Positions 21,440 through 34,600 of a stretch of DNA of 64,000 bases are shown here, piece after piece. The DNA is from Parasponia andersonii (taxonomy: Eukaryota > Streptophyta > Magnoliopsida > Rosales > Cannabaceae): assembly GCA_002914805.1 (NCBI GenBank), contig JXTB01000182.1:319945-383944 (forward strand). The letters run 5' to 3'. The position numbers and the translations under genes are program-made. Within the stretch, counting starts at the first letter, position 1; every line of letters starts with the position of its first letter. The notes under the pieces are model-generated. The model ran no database searches. It had not been told where the DNA came from and saw only the letters and a list, made by a program, of their open reading frames with translations.

Positions 21440-23483
21440 TCACCATAACTGCGTGTTTCCACAATTGATCTTTATGACTAACGCATTATTATGTGGATAA
21501 TGGACCTCCTTCGCATCTTGATCTGTGAAGGTAATATCCATATCCGGTACTCGCTGAAGCTTTCGTGGTCTCTGTTTGAGGTGCATGATGTTGGTTAACA
21601 GCTGCTGCCAAGCTTCTCGTGCATACCTATCCTGCGCTCTCTTGGAATCTCCACCAAGATGTGGTCCTCTGAAAATGGTTTGCACCTCGCACTGAATTTC
21701 AGGAAATCACTATCGGTTTTCTTCTTACCTTTCATTATTCTGTTTAGAGTACTGTCGCTGCCGCCATTCTTTAATTAATCTTTCGATCTCATTTTCCAGG
21801 GCAAAGTAGTTATTGGTATCGTGCCCAATGTCATTATGATACCGAAAAAACTTGTTGGGGTCGCACTTCGCTCTATCTCTTTTCATCGGTTCCGGTTAAT
21901 GATACCGCTCCTATTGGTTTGTGACCGCATAGATATGATCTATAGGTGTGTTCAATTCAGTATAATTATTGAACCTCATGGGAGCTCTTGGAATCTCCTA
22001 TTTTTTCTGTTTGGGCTGCTTCTCAGTCGATTGTTCATTACTCCTTTTGTTCAACTTCTTATCATTATTGTTGTTGTTTGTGGTCGCATCTTTAGCAGTA
22101 TCCTTTCCTCCTCTATTTGTCATTTTATGAAGGTTTTTGCGTGAAGATTCTACCCTTAAATGTCGGCCAAGACTTCGATAGAAGTCTTCAAGGGTTCTGC
22201 ATTCTCGCTCTAGTAACTCTTCCCAGAGTTTAGTTTCTGGTCATACCCCAGTCATCATTAGAGTTAAAACTCCTCCCTCAGGCGGGTTATTGACCTTTGC
22301 CAACTCTGAGGTAAAACGATTTAGGTAAGATCATAGAGTTTCCTCCGGACCTTTTCGAATAGCAAATAGACTTACCAGTGGAACAGTAAAATTCTTTGCA
22401 GCTTGGAATTGCCTCAAGAATGCAATTTGAAGCTATTGCCAAGATGAGATTGAACCAGACTTGAGTCCTCGGAACCACTTCTTCGCCGCTCTTGTGAGAG
22501 TTACAGCAAAGCATCTACAACGTACGAGATTATCAACACGATAAAGTTCCATCAGGTCATTAAAGTGATCCATATGGTCCTGTGGATCAGTTTTCCCATC
22601 AAAAGTGTTTATGGTGGGAAGTTTAAATCTAGCAGGTAAGGCGACAGCTCGAACCTCCTCGCTGAATGGTGATTGACAATACCCGTCAATGAGCTCATCG
22701 TCTCAACTAGCAAGTGCATCTAAAGCAATCATTAGATTATGAATATCGATGTTCAGAGGGAGGACATTCTCTTTTACTGGTGGTAGGAGTGGCCTCTGAT
22801 CGTTGTCATAATATAAGGTGGGTTGGTTAGGTAGGGTCTGCTGCGGCCTTAGGGATTCCAATGAAACAGTGTGACGAGATCAACTTCGATCATTGAGATG
22901 CAATGTGGATTGTTCTTGACTACGTAGTTGATCCAGATGTTATCTCAGGTCTGTAGGATTCTGTCAAGATTCCCTACTGATCCTTTCAAAGACACTCATC
23001 GATTGATGTTTTTGCTCGTTGTCTAGATAATCACAATTGATGGTTGCTCTCCGGGAAGGTTGCCCACAATCACGATCAGTGCTCGAACTTTCAGTTCCAG
23101 ATACCAGAGGCAAGTATGCAACCTTGCCTTTTCCCTTGGAGATACAATCTCCTCGATGCTCCTGCCGGGCTTTAGGTTGGTCGCAGTTCCCTGTCTCTAG
23201 GATCTGAATTCCTCTCTCAAGTTGTTGAGAGGGACGTTCTCTGGGACGTTCGTACTATAGTGGAGTCATCCCTCAGCAAGTCATCGTAGAGAGTCATTAA
23301 TCTGACTTGTAATTCACTGAAGGTTTACCAGTGCTTCCTCCATACAATCCTATCTCTAGACAATATTTTCCAGTGCAGTCACAGCAGGCTGATCCTGAGC
23401 AGGATATACCTGTGCAGTGCGGTACTTTGGGGATAATTTTGGCTAGTTCCGGTGTTTCTGGTAGTATTTCTGGTGTTTGCCAT
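21440..23483 (-). pseudogene. gag: Gag region of Tat element 2 (fossil)
   Basis: The start MANTRNTTRNTGTSQN is at 23483. The retrotransposon gag core is near 22290-22510 (AAKKWFRGLKSGSISSW, ..FLRQFQAAKNF, FAIRKGPEETL). The zinc-knuckle-like stretch near 21790-21880 (FFRYHNDIGHDTNNYFALEN) is the Tat variant of the knuckle. Several breaks. Confidence 0.75.
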
Positions 23484-23524
23484 TGTTGAAAGAAGCAGAA
23501 AGGACAAACTTTTCTGCCAGAATA

Positions 23525-23542
23525 GCCCTCCTTCTAACGCCA
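23525..23542 (-). other. Primer-binding site of Tat element 2
   Basis: On the minus strand this reads TGGCGTTAGAAGGAGGGC, two bases after the 5' LTR end. It begins TGGCG like other Tat sites but differs from that of Tat element 1, so a different tRNA was probably used. Confidence 0.65.
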
Positions 23543-23544
23543 AT

Positions 23545-24273
23545 CGTTGACGGAGGTTTTTCAGCAATAAATTTGAGAAAATTGCAAAATATGGCTTGTG
23601 TGTGAAAAGGGTTAATTAATAAAAGCAAATAAAGAGACAAGAATTTTATAGTGGTTCAGCCCCAAAAAAGATGAGCCTACGTTTACTGTTTTTTTACTAT
23701 CTTCTGGAGAATTACAAGAGCACAAAATTACAATGTGTTTTCCAGAAGGAAGAAACAAGACTCTAAAAAGTTCCCAAAAAATCTAAAAGATAAAAGATCA
23801 AAGATATCCCAAAAAGATCCAAAAATCCTCACTAAAATATTGAACTCTCTTTATATAAGTGAGGATAGCTCAATATTTCCCAATTATGAGAATATGTAAA
23901 TGTATAATCGAAAAATACAATTCGAGTAACAATATAATTGGGTAATAACTTAAATGAGACGACTGGTCGATCTTTAAAGAGAAACTTTTGTTTCCCTTTT
24001 TTTGTAGGTTATTCGTTTGACGAAGCTTAGTCTAGTTTCTTTTTTATTCTAATCGCACTTAACTCGTTCGGAGGAGGTCGCACTAACTTATATGGTGGAG
24101 GTCACACTTAACTCTTTCGGAGGAAGTCGCACTAAACTCTTTCGGAGGAAGTCGCACTAAACTCTTTCGAAGGAGGTCGCACTTAATCTTACTCATGTGA
24201 TCTAATATGCTTACTTGGTCAACTTTTTCCTTTTTAGTATTGACCAACATATAAGATTTTAGACCGCACAACA
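23545..24273 (-). repeat. 5' LTR of Tat element 2
   Basis: A 729-bp copy, the same length as 16110-16838, about 91% identical by eye. It is followed by target duplication ATAAG at 24274-24278. Confidence 0.88.
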
Positions 24274-25220
24274 ATAAGCAAACGCTTTAGAATAATTTAG
24301 CAAAAGTATTACCTCATGGAAAGATATTAAATTAATGGTCTAGATTATAATCTTACAAAAGTAAAATCTAACCTAAGTTATATTCTTCACTATAATTAAC
24401 TCATCAAATGATCAAAATAGATTGATATGACAAATGACGATACCTAATCCTAGAATTCTACCATGGTTATCTAATAGTACTCCTAAATAAATAAGATATG
24501 ATTCATGGATCAATTAAATATAGAAGAATATAATCAACTTTAAATAAACAACTAATTGTATAAAATCTGAAAAAGTAAAGAACAATCATATCTGGAGCGT
24601 TGAAAACTACTTTTAACCTAACTTATGGCATATTCTAGTATGTATAAGAATAAATAATAAGAATATCATGCTAAAATAATAAAAAAAAATAAAAAATGAA
24701 AAGAAAATGAAGAAGAATGATATAAAATGATGCAGCAGCTCCGCAAGCTCTCATTCTCTCTCTCTAGGATTTAGGTATTGTTTTGTGGCTCCTTGTTGTC
24801 TATCATCTCTTCCTATCGGAGATAAAATATCCTAAATATAGACAATTAAGTCTGGGATGTGTTTAGGTTAAGTCACACACGAAAGACTCAAAGTCAGTGG
24901 CTTAGTGGGTTTTCAATCTTTAGTTCCTTATTTTTTTCACTTTTAGCACATTGGCACCACGGCGCACGAAGGTTGGCATCCAGCCTCTGTTCCATGCAGT
25001 ATTTTCAACTTCTCTATAACTTTGTCATTTTAATTTGTATTCGACTCATTTTAGCTGTTTTTCATCATTTAACCTTTAAAATACCTAAGAACACAAAACC
25101 AACACAATTAGCCTTAGAATGACACATAAAATTGCAAAGAATATAAAAAATAATTATCATTTAGAAGTAAAATTAACATTTATAAGGTATTCATTTTAGT
25201 TGAGCAGGTAGTCTAGTCTT
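24274..25220. repeat. Right part of the possible older repeat
   Basis: This continues the AT-rich sequence interrupted at 16109. It contains a CT-rich patch at about 24750-24775 and a GGCACCACGGCGCACG patch near 24955. No supported gene. Its extent and family are uncertain. Confidence 0.3.
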
Positions 25221-25518
25221 AATTCGTATGTAATCGATATTTAGCATTTTGTTCAGATTTTAGTTTGGAAAATACCCCTCGGAAGAGTGACGATGATCAT
25301 AACCTAACTACAAGGGTATATTAAGGTTTTAACAAAGTACTATTCTTTAATTATATTCTATATTTATTATATTTCACTTATTATTATGGTTTAATTTAGT
25401 TTATTTTACTAGAGATGATATCAATTTATAAATAAGACCCCAATATGTCAGATAAAATTGGGCTCAATCCAACTCGAATTAGCACTAGAGTCCCATTTTA
25501 TTTTATATATTATGAAAG

Positions 25519-26520
25519 GGTAACTCGTTTCCAATACTACACCGAACATTATACCAAACATGGTATAACATCACAACATATTTAGTGTAATTTTATTTCA
25601 ACTCTTTTTATTTCCATTATGGCCAACCTTTGTAACTTCTTACATTTTAATTCTCAATATATCCTTTTTTATTAACTTTTTTTTAATGACTTAATTTAAT
25701 TTATTTCTTATATAATTACATTCGAATTTAAACTAAAATTTTGTTTATAATATAATCAATATAAATAATTAAATAATAATTACTCCTTACAATTTAAACA
25801 TAAAAAACTTCATAATATGCAAAAACATACTGATAAAAAAATACAATCTAAACTAAATTTCCAACAACATTTTAGGTAATGACTAAGTATTCGGAGGATT
25901 GGTCCCAGATCCTCCAAGATCATTTAAATATTTTAATTTATAAAATTTTGTAAGAATTTAAATATTGAGGTCACTTAAAGTAATTTATTAATTTTATTAT
26001 TGTTAATTTACTAGAATTGTTAATTTTGTAATGATTTAATTTTATTTATTTCCTATATAATTATATTTGAATTTAAACTAAAATTTTGTTTATAATATAA
26101 CTAGTATTAATAAATAAACAATATTTACTCATTACAATTCAAACATAAAAAACTTCATAATATGCAAAAAGAAACGAATAATAAAACACAATCTAAATTA
26201 AATCTCCAACAACATTTTCGGTACTGACTAAGTACTCTAGAGGATTGGTCCTAGATCCTCCAAGATTATCTAAATATATTGATTTATCAAATTTTATAAT
26301 AATTTAAATATTTAGGTCACTTAAAGTAATTTCTTAATTTTATTGTTGTTAATCTACTAGAACATTTTATCCTTAATAATTTGAAATTAGGTGTTAATTA
26401 ATATATAGTGTAATTTTTGTGTCATGTGTTAGAGTTCAACCTATGGAATAGTATAAAAGTTACCCTATTTTGTTGTCAAAGTTATACCTAATTTGGTGTA
26501 CTTTCCTTCGAAAAGTTACC
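25519..26520. repeat. Possible degenerate terminal-inverted-repeat element
   Basis: The block starts GGTAACTCGTTTCCAATACT and its reverse complement starts GGTAACTTTTCGAAGGAAAG. Both continue with TACACCRAAY and GGTATAAC. The ends therefore look like imperfect inverted repeats of 30-50 bp. I see no convincing target duplication. It contains the 345-bp tandem duplication below and no coding capacity. MITE-like at best. Confidence 0.3.
25685..26360. repeat. 345-bp tandem duplication, two copies
   Basis: The copy starting AATGACTTAATTTAATTTAT at 25685 is repeated from 26030 (AATGATTTAATTTTATTTAT). Shared landmarks are AACTAAAATTTTGTTTATAA, AAACTTCATAATATGCAAAA and GGATTGGTCC.AGATCCTCC. Copies are roughly 85-90% identical, so this is an old duplication. 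No gene inside. Confidence 0.8.
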
Positions 26521-26746
26521 ATATGTTGAGGATCCTTATTATTAGTTAATTTAAGCCAATTTTTCTTGGTTATCTATTGGAAATGAAATATTTTGAACAA
26601 TATGGTCCAAATATGCTTTAGGAACCTAGTTACTTTTGCTAGGTCATTTATGATTATAAAATTAGAACGTATTGATTAGTTGGTATATAATTTGCTAGGG
26701 CCTATTAATTTCTCAAAAAATTTATGATTTAAGAGGTTAGAGTTAT

Positions 26747-28409
26747 TGTTGGGAATATGCCCTATAAAGTAGTTTCTTTGTTTGGTATTTTAAACAATGT
26801 TTGGATTTAAGTGTTATCTATTTGTTATTAATAAATTTCATATTATGTCCCAATAATATACATGTGATGTTTATATTTTCTATTATGCAAACGTCTAAAA
26901 GTTTCCATGACTAATAATGAGTAATAAATAATTGTTCGTGTGAAGTGTTCACATGTGGGAGACTAAATTATTTATTTCATTATGTCTAAATTAAAAGTTC
27001 ACATTCTGTAAATAAAGATGGAATATTTTATTTTGCCATAGAATGTAGTGTTGTCTATTTCAACGGGATTGATGAAGTCTCCAATCATCGAAATGTCTGA
27101 CTTCGAAAAGAAACACTAATGCGATATAAGAAAATTATAAGTGCATTGAACTCGACCAAGTGAAAATAGAATTTGAGGTTAAGTATCGTAACTCAGTATT
27201 CTATCTTTCACTAATCTAGCACTATTGCAAGATTACCTTAATCCTAGTGATTGTTAGACTTGCTTTCATGAGTTTTATCTTTTTGACTTACTAAAGGACT
27301 AGTTCTGATTATATGGTTTGAACTCTGATATCTTGGAAGATAAGATTTGTGAATTGATGAGAATGCATTTCATGATTTGGACACCATGCATATAATGTCA
27401 CTTTGAGTTTTTCAAGGACTTGGATAATAAAAAACCAGTTGCCAGGTATTCACTTTGTGAATTTGACTGTGTTTGTGTGAGCAGTTACAAACACCGTAGT
27501 CAATTATTATCTATTAGATGAAAAATGACAACTTAAAGATAAATATGTACTAGAGAGGTAATACGGTAATTTCATCTCACTAGTATGGCATTGCATCGGG
27601 GGTATATCTGCAGGTATAGTATATGCTGAATGGAACAAGTTAATTAAAGTGTTAATTAGCTTCACAGAAAATATATGACATTTAGTTTAAGAGTACAATA
27701 TTGGACCTATAGTGGAGTGCCCCAATATTGATGGACATGGTCCAGTCATAACTAAGAGTTAATTATGATTATTAGTAATTGACCCATTGGAGCTTGACTA
27801 TTTGGATCCATAAGGTCCTTTGTCTAGCTCACACATAGCCTAATAACTAATTAAATGGTCAATTGAGCCCAATAAGCCCATTAGGGTTTACATCTCTTTA
27901 AATACTTAAGAGAAAAGTTTTTCTAAGTCTCTCTAAGGGTTCTATACACCACTCATGCACAGTAATTGTGCTTTTCTATGTGATAGAGAGAAAAAAAGAG
28001 AGTGGGAGAGAAGAGCCGCCGCGGGAGAAGTCCTGTGTCTGTTTATGGCCGCTAAGGGAGAGATACCCATGGTCATAGACGTGCACTTAAGGAGAAGGAA
28101 GATCGTCTTCCGGATCGTTCGCTCATCTCTCATTAGGAATCAAGAAGGTGCCCACACACTAGATCATCAACAGGCTCTAGAGAATAGATGGGAATGCTCA
28201 ATGGTTGTGAAGCACTTCTAGGTTTTATCTAAACCAAGATCCATAAATTGATTTATGTTAGATCAACAATCCTATGGTTTTGTTTTATAAAGTTTCAAGA
28301 AAAATTTTAAAATACCTATTCCGCTAGATTCTTGATTTGTTTAAAAAACTGCGGAAATTATTTTCGAAAAAATCATTTTTCAAAATTTATTGATTCGGAA
28401 TTTCTAGCA
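26747..28409 (+). mobile_element. Solo LTR 2, same copia-like family (fossil)
   Basis: A 1663-bp block starts TGTTGGGAATATGCCCTATA and ends TTTCTAGCA. It has exact target duplications GTTAT (26742-26746 / 28410-28414). It is the closest relative of solo LTR 1, in the same orientation. A GA-rich segment (27985-28020) and a TTTAGGTTTT-like segment follow a likely transcription start. No internal domain. Confidence 0.85.
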
Positions 28410-28414
28410 GTTAT

Positions 28415-29064
28415 ATGAATTCTAGATTAGTGAGATAGAGATTCTATCATTTTGACTATTTTATAATAAGAGCATTAGATTGAGCTTGAGTACAATATGC
28501 AAGTGCGAAATTAAAAAGATATATAAGATCAAAATTCTCATTGTCATTAGAACTAAGTTTTGATTAACACAAGTAATAAGGAAATAATTACAACAAAATG
28601 ATAGAAATTTCTATTTTACATGAGACTAGTGTATGAGATATGATATAGAGGTCTTTTTAGAAAATACTAGTGAATTTATAGATTGCCAATACTACCCTCA
28701 AACTTAGATATTTTCTCCAAAGAATTACTTTGAGAAAGCTAAATAATCCTTTTGAGTGGGCCTTAGGATTAAGACTAGATATTGTGCACTCCCTCATGGT
28801 ATGGCATGTCTAAGTGGGCCACGAAAGAGCTAAAACGAGACTTGACAAGAATCTCACCTAAGTGAGTCTCCTAATTGCAGTCACCTAACCTCGTTGACAC
28901 ACTATATAAGCTTCAGTTGATGAAGAATTGATGGTGTGAAAAGCTTACTAGAATAGTTTTCAAGGAGACCAACTACTCGATTCCCTCAAGATTGGTATGT
29001 ATGAATCAAATCTACTGCTTTTGTTGCTCCCAGGGGTAGGATGAGGTAACAAAACTATCACCCT
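28415..29064. other. Spacer between solo LTRs 2 and 3
   Basis: About 650 bp, AT-rich, with a TATA-like ACTATATAAGCTTC near 28900. I see no coding region or repeat boundary. Confidence 0.4.
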
Positions 29065-29069
29065 CTAGC

Positions 29070-30875
29070 TGTTAGGATATGTGCCCTAAAAAGCAGATTA
29101 TCAATTTTACATTTGTAATGTAAACAACTTTTTCTTATATGCAATTATGATATTTGCTAGATTAAACTGTTTTAGTTGAATAGTTTATATATCTAAAAAA
29201 GATTCTATGATTTTATTTGTGTGTAAAGAAACAAACATAATTAAATGTTAATTATAGAGAGATTTATTTCTTTATATAAATCTAAATTAACTAGTTCACG
29301 ATTTGTAAATAAAGATAGATTACTTTATTTATTTAAGATTATAGTGTTTTTCTATCTCAACGGGAATGATGTGTCTCAAATTTGTTGAAGTGTCTAACCT
29401 CTGATAGAAATACTAGTATAATATAAATAAGTTATGCGTATTAAACTGGACCCACTAGTATAAAGATTTGGAGTACCGTAACTCAATTCTTAATATTACC
29501 ACAAATTAGCTCTTAGCATGTAAATCTTAATTCTTGATGTTTGACTGAACTTGTTTTCATAGATTGTAACCTTTATGATTTATTAAAAGACTAGTTTCTA
29601 TAAAATTAGAGGCGAACTCTGGTATATTGGATGTTATAGTTTATAAATTGGCGGGAACATTGAATAGTTAAGGGCATTATACATTAATACCACTTTGGAG
29701 TCTTTCAAAATTTATGGAATAATTAAATCTGAGCTCGTAGTATTTACTTTGTAAATTGGTTGATAATTTTGTCTAAATAACTATTGAGAATAAAATTATC
29801 GACAACATTATTCCTTGATAGACAGATAGTAACTTAATGGTAAATATGTGTTAGAGTGGTATTATAGTAATTTTACCTATCCAACTACGATATTGTATGA
29901 GGATTTTACATATGATATAGAATATGTTAGATGGATCGATTAATCAAAGCTAGTTAATTAAATCTCTATAAAAGACATGACATTTAATCTAGGAGTGCAG
30001 TATTGAGTTTTTAGTGGAGTGTCTCTTTTACTAATAGTATTTATATAAATATCATAATAAGAGTTATTATATATTTATTATAATATTGGAGTTTAGATTA
30101 TTTGGATCCATTAAGTCTATTGTCTAGCTCAACAAAGCTCACTAATTAGTTGGTGGTATTTATAAAATTTGTTTCATAAAAATGTATAAAATAATGATTC
30201 TACGCAATAGTTAGTATTTTTAAGAATAAGTTACATGAGTTAGATATATTTATAAAAGTACACACAGAGCCTAAGTTAGAGAATAAGTCCAATCCTAGTT
30301 GGACTGAGATTAGCAATTTTGAGGCCTCACATATATAAGATACATGAGAGAAAAAAACTGTACAGTAACTCAACTAGAGCCACATGTAAAACAAACAGAG
30401 AGAGAGAGAAAGGTACCTTGCACCAACTTGAGAGAAAAAGAGAGAAAAAGTTTCCTGCAACCTTATGTTTTTATCTCACGTCTTGATGTTCCAAAGGTTC
30501 AAGAAAGTATTCTTGATCGTTCTCCAATGAAGGATTCAACTTGGTGCCTACTCATCTTATCAACAAAGAGCAGTATCACAGACAAGAAGATTTAGGGTTA
30601 GAGATTTGATTACTATCAACAAGAAGATCAAGAAGGAACATGCTATAAGAGGTAAACCCTAATTTTATCTCTAGGGTTTATACATCTAGATTTGATTTAT
30701 ATTATACATAATCTTGTAATTGATATATGCATATTTTATGATTATGAAAATTATTTTTATGAAAAATTTTAAAGCCGAAATTTGCTAACTTTTCCACTTT
30801 CATGATGTGATTATGTGTTTTCCATAATTTGCATGTATGTATGATTTTTTCCTAAGTGTTAGGTATATACTAACA
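29070..30875 (+). mobile_element. Solo LTR 3, more distant copia-like copy (fossil)
   Basis: A 1806-bp block starts TGTTAGGATATGTGCCCTAA and ends ACTAACA. Target duplications CTAGC (29065-29069) and CTAGT (30876-30880) differ at one base. Shared landmarks with solo LTRs 1 and 2 include GCAGATT, TTTCTATCTCAACGGGA, GATTTGGAGTACCGTAACTC and the TTAGATGGATCGATTAAT region. It is clearly more diverged, and is the same orientation. No primer-binding site follows it, consistent with a solo LTR. Confidence 0.75.
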
Positions 30876-30880
30876 CTAGT

Positions 30881-31640
30881 ATCTTCTGAGATGGGAGAGG
30901 GATAAAAATTCTAAGAAATTACTTAGAGATCAATATATCTCTCGAAGTAATGGATTGAAGGATTATGAATAAAGACCGAGAAGCTTAGAAGATAGATATC
31001 CAGAAGCTTAAGGTACTTGATCAATTCTGGTTTATAGACAAAAAAATGAGAGTTCAAGAGAGATATTTTCGAAAGATCAAGGAGTGTTTTTGAATAACAG
31101 TGTAATAATATTTTTGACAAATTGAAAACACGAAGCGTGAAAAAATATAATCTACTAATTGTCGTTACGCACTTAAATGATGAATAATACTAAACTATAT
31201 GCTAAGTGTTAACCAAGTGATATAAAAGGAAGAAACATCTTCACCTCTTTCTTTTCTCGGACAAAAGTTTTTGTCTCTAATCCTTTGTTGCCAGTGCAGG
31301 ATCGACTGGGAGCTTCTAGGGGTTTTGTATACCTCTCTTGTTAGCATTTAGGGGAACTAGCAGTGACCTTTCTTATTTCAACCACAAGCATGTAATGATT
31401 GTTTGCAGTTGCAGTAACCTCGGTTTCGTAACTATTGTACGATGAATTAATCAATTAAAGTACTAATCTCATCTGCTCGTTAACGGGTTTAAATTGTGGT
31501 CATTTGGTTTAATAAAGACATCATGATTTATTATTGCCTAATCTGATGAATACATCATCCATGTTTTAAGTATACCATAGTTGATTCATGCACTTGTGTC
31601 ATTATGTCCTTCCCTGCGGCTAATGCTTCCATGTTTTTTT
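30881..31640. other. Stretch without supported gene
   Basis: AT-rich sequence with a TATA-like GTGATATAAAAGG near 31212. Nothing in it is convincingly coding or repetitive. Confidence 0.35.
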
Positions 31641-34600
31641 TTTTTTTCAGTTAAAAATTCCGGCAATCTCCATTGCTCTGTTCAAGAACTTTGGGTTTAT
31701 AAAGTTTCTTGAATTTAGCAAATTACTAATCCAGTTCACGATTTAGCTTTATGTCTACCACAAGAACGATGTCCAATGCTTCAAGCTACAATCTTACAAA
31801 AGAGTGAACTTACTCTTTCATTGTAAAGAACAATTTCCTACTAGGAGATTAAGTTAAAACATACAATTTTTTACGTATATCCCTTTCTTTTGACCCGATG
31901 TTTCGCAGTTTTCAGTGAATCCCATGTTAGAACACATTTCTTATCCACTTTAACCTCAACTAAGAACCAATGAAGATACGATTTTGCAAATACCGGGACC
32001 GTGTTTTGGTTAAAATAATCATTTCTGAAATTAGAATAATGATAAAATAGAAGAAACTGCAACATATACCATTTAAATCGGTCCTTATATAGTATACTAC
32101 TGAGACATAATAATGTTACTATCTTGTTAACTATAACTTTGGAAATGACCCATGTAATTCTTTCGCCAATGAATATCCAACGACACCTTCATTATATTAG
32201 CATTCCCATGCGGCCCCCTCTGCAAAATGACATAATTGATTATATTTGAACTTAATTCCCTAAGGCCATAGAGGAGTCTACTAAATTTGAGTTAGGACAA
32301 ACTTGTAACATGAAACCTATATCGACACACGAGTTAGCAAGATCTATGTATCTGGAGATTCCTGCTTCACATTCTCCCTCTAAATATATGCTAAGATCTT
32401 TGCATATGCATCAAGTAACTCAAAAAACATATATGATAAACCATTACACTCGAGAAGTTTTAATTATAACACGTGAATTTGAATTCAACATATCGAATGA
32501 GAATACCTTACTTCACCCTGGGCATGACCATTCAGTTGCATGGACCTCATGTAGCATCTTGACAATGTCATTTGCCCAATCTGTGCCAAAGTTTGGCTGC
32601 GATGGAATAAAAATAAGCAATGAATAATTATGAATTCTAATAAATGTCAAGTAAAAGATTTCTTTAGTATTTGCTTAGCTTACCCTATATCCAAGTTGTC
32701 ATCAAATACATATAATGTGAACTTGAAGTCGTCTATTGACATACTTGAGCTCAAGTTAAAGTCGGCAATGTTGAAACTATCGCAACAACGTTGAAACCAT
32801 CGTTATTAATATAGTGGTTGTATATCGATTTTGTGATTTTGGGATCAGCTCATGGACCATTACATCAAAATTTAGTTCACATTCTTTGTCCGAAGCTACC
32901 TCGACGATGTCATTGCAATTATCCTCGCACTCTACAAATGTAGATAGTGACTTTTTGCTGTCTTAGTGTGTCGTCTGAGGGTTGACATATAGAATAGAGG
33001 ATTTGTTGTCAAACTTGGTAAACTCAGTTTCCCGTCATCAACTGCATGAATCTCTTCCTCCATTTTGCTGGGGGCTTTATTGTCATTCCCAGCAACCTTA
33101 TTCCCCTTGTCCTTGTGCCACTCAGGGGTTTGTCCACTTTTGTTGATAGTTTCTAGGATCTCCAACTTCATTTCATTCATCTGTGCTGGTATCCTCTCTA
33201 TCACTTCTCTTAGCATATCTAGTTCATCATGCATCTTTCTCATTTTACTCCGCAACAAAACCAAGTCCGAGTAGTTAGCATTAGCTGTCCGATCCATAAT
33301 AAAGCAGTCTCTAACTTTTATTAGATGATTGCTAAAACCACCCCAATCTTCTACCTATTTTAGCACATGGGCAGTCTTGCCTTCTGACCAAACAGAAATA
33401 GGAAGTGTACAGATCAATCAACATACAACTTATGCCCTTCAAAGCTGTGTAGATATATACATATTCCGAAACAAATAATCTTAACTTCAGGAAAAGTCGC
33501 ACTGATGACAGCATATTCCTAAAAAGAACATTTAAAAATATATATCAAAGTAATCCATTTATTAGAATCCATTGTAAAAGATAGATACTTCACATACCTG
33601 TAAAAATAACATGCGTCGACTTATAAAGGTAATCTTTTTCTTTTTTTAATGCTAAGTTGCATGAATTAAGTGTGCGAATGATATCACGGCCTAGTTTTGT
33701 TGCTGAACACTAGCCACACCTTTAATGGATCCCAAAAGCAGAGTCCCAACATGGATAGATATGGTTGGCATTAGCATGCAACCAACCATGAAGAGCACGA
33801 ACCGTAACACAATATCATATCAGTAACAATCGAAATTAGTTATAGATGACCTTGCTTTTGACCCCCCAAATGGAAGATCTGATCTTATCTAACTCATCCA
33901 TTGATCCATCTTTTCGGCAGTCCTTGCTACCATTAACCACCTGCATAATTTGCTCGAAATCCTGTGGTATAAGTTTATATCTGTAGCGATGTATTATCAA
34001 TATAGTCGATTCCACATCCAGATTATCAAAATTAGATATGTATTGAAGGCCATTGATATGGGAACATGAGTCATCTCTAGAAAACTACCAAAACCCATCT
34101 CCAACACAGTGACCTTCAATTCATCGTTAACTTGTCATAACATAATGAAACCTCATTGGTGAACAGCGTGGCTATAGATTCATCACATCTCTCTCAGATG
34201 CACCCTCTGACTTAAAAGACATCAGGATTAATTCCAATCCTGTAGGTTGTTACTCCTTTACTTCGGCCACCTTACCATCCTTCTAAACATTATATATTTG
34301 TCCAATTAAGAATATATTAACTCAAACAAATGTCAAAACAAAAGAGATATCTATATATTTTATTTATGAATTGTCAAATACAATACTCGCAGCAGTCTTA
34401 GAAGGACCACCTTCCTCTAAAGCGGAATGAGTGCTCTTTTCAACCTACAACCCTACAATATAAAATTTAGACACTATTGAGCAAAATTATACACTTCAAA
34501 CTAATACGTAACAGCAACTATAGTAACATGGATAACCTGTTATCTATTGGCATTGGGTCTATCGCACCTCTTCTGGAACTCTTAGATCCACCATGTTCTT

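Larger units (their letters stand above)
16110..24273 (-). mobile_element. Second Ty3/gypsy Tat-lineage element, lacking recognisable RT (fossil)
   Basis: An 8164-bp insertion with 729-bp LTRs (16110-16838 and 23545-24273) and an exact 5-bp target duplication ATAAG (16105-16109 / 24274-24278). On the minus strand: 5' LTR, primer-binding site, gag, protease, integrase C-terminal domain, opposite-strand gene, polypurine tract, 3' LTR. RT and both RNase H domains are not recognisable, so the element would be non-autonomous. It matches Tat element 1 in architecture but not closely in sequence, so it is a different family of the same lineage. LTR divergence by eye is about 9%. Several breaks. Confidence 0.87.

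Noticed and set aside
24859-25122. Open frame of 87 codons
   Set aside because: No domain, low-complexity hydrophobic translation in an AT-rich repeat flank.
27955-28221. Open frame of 88 codons in solo LTR 2
   Set aside because: Same reason: LTR leader sequence, not conserved in the sister LTR.
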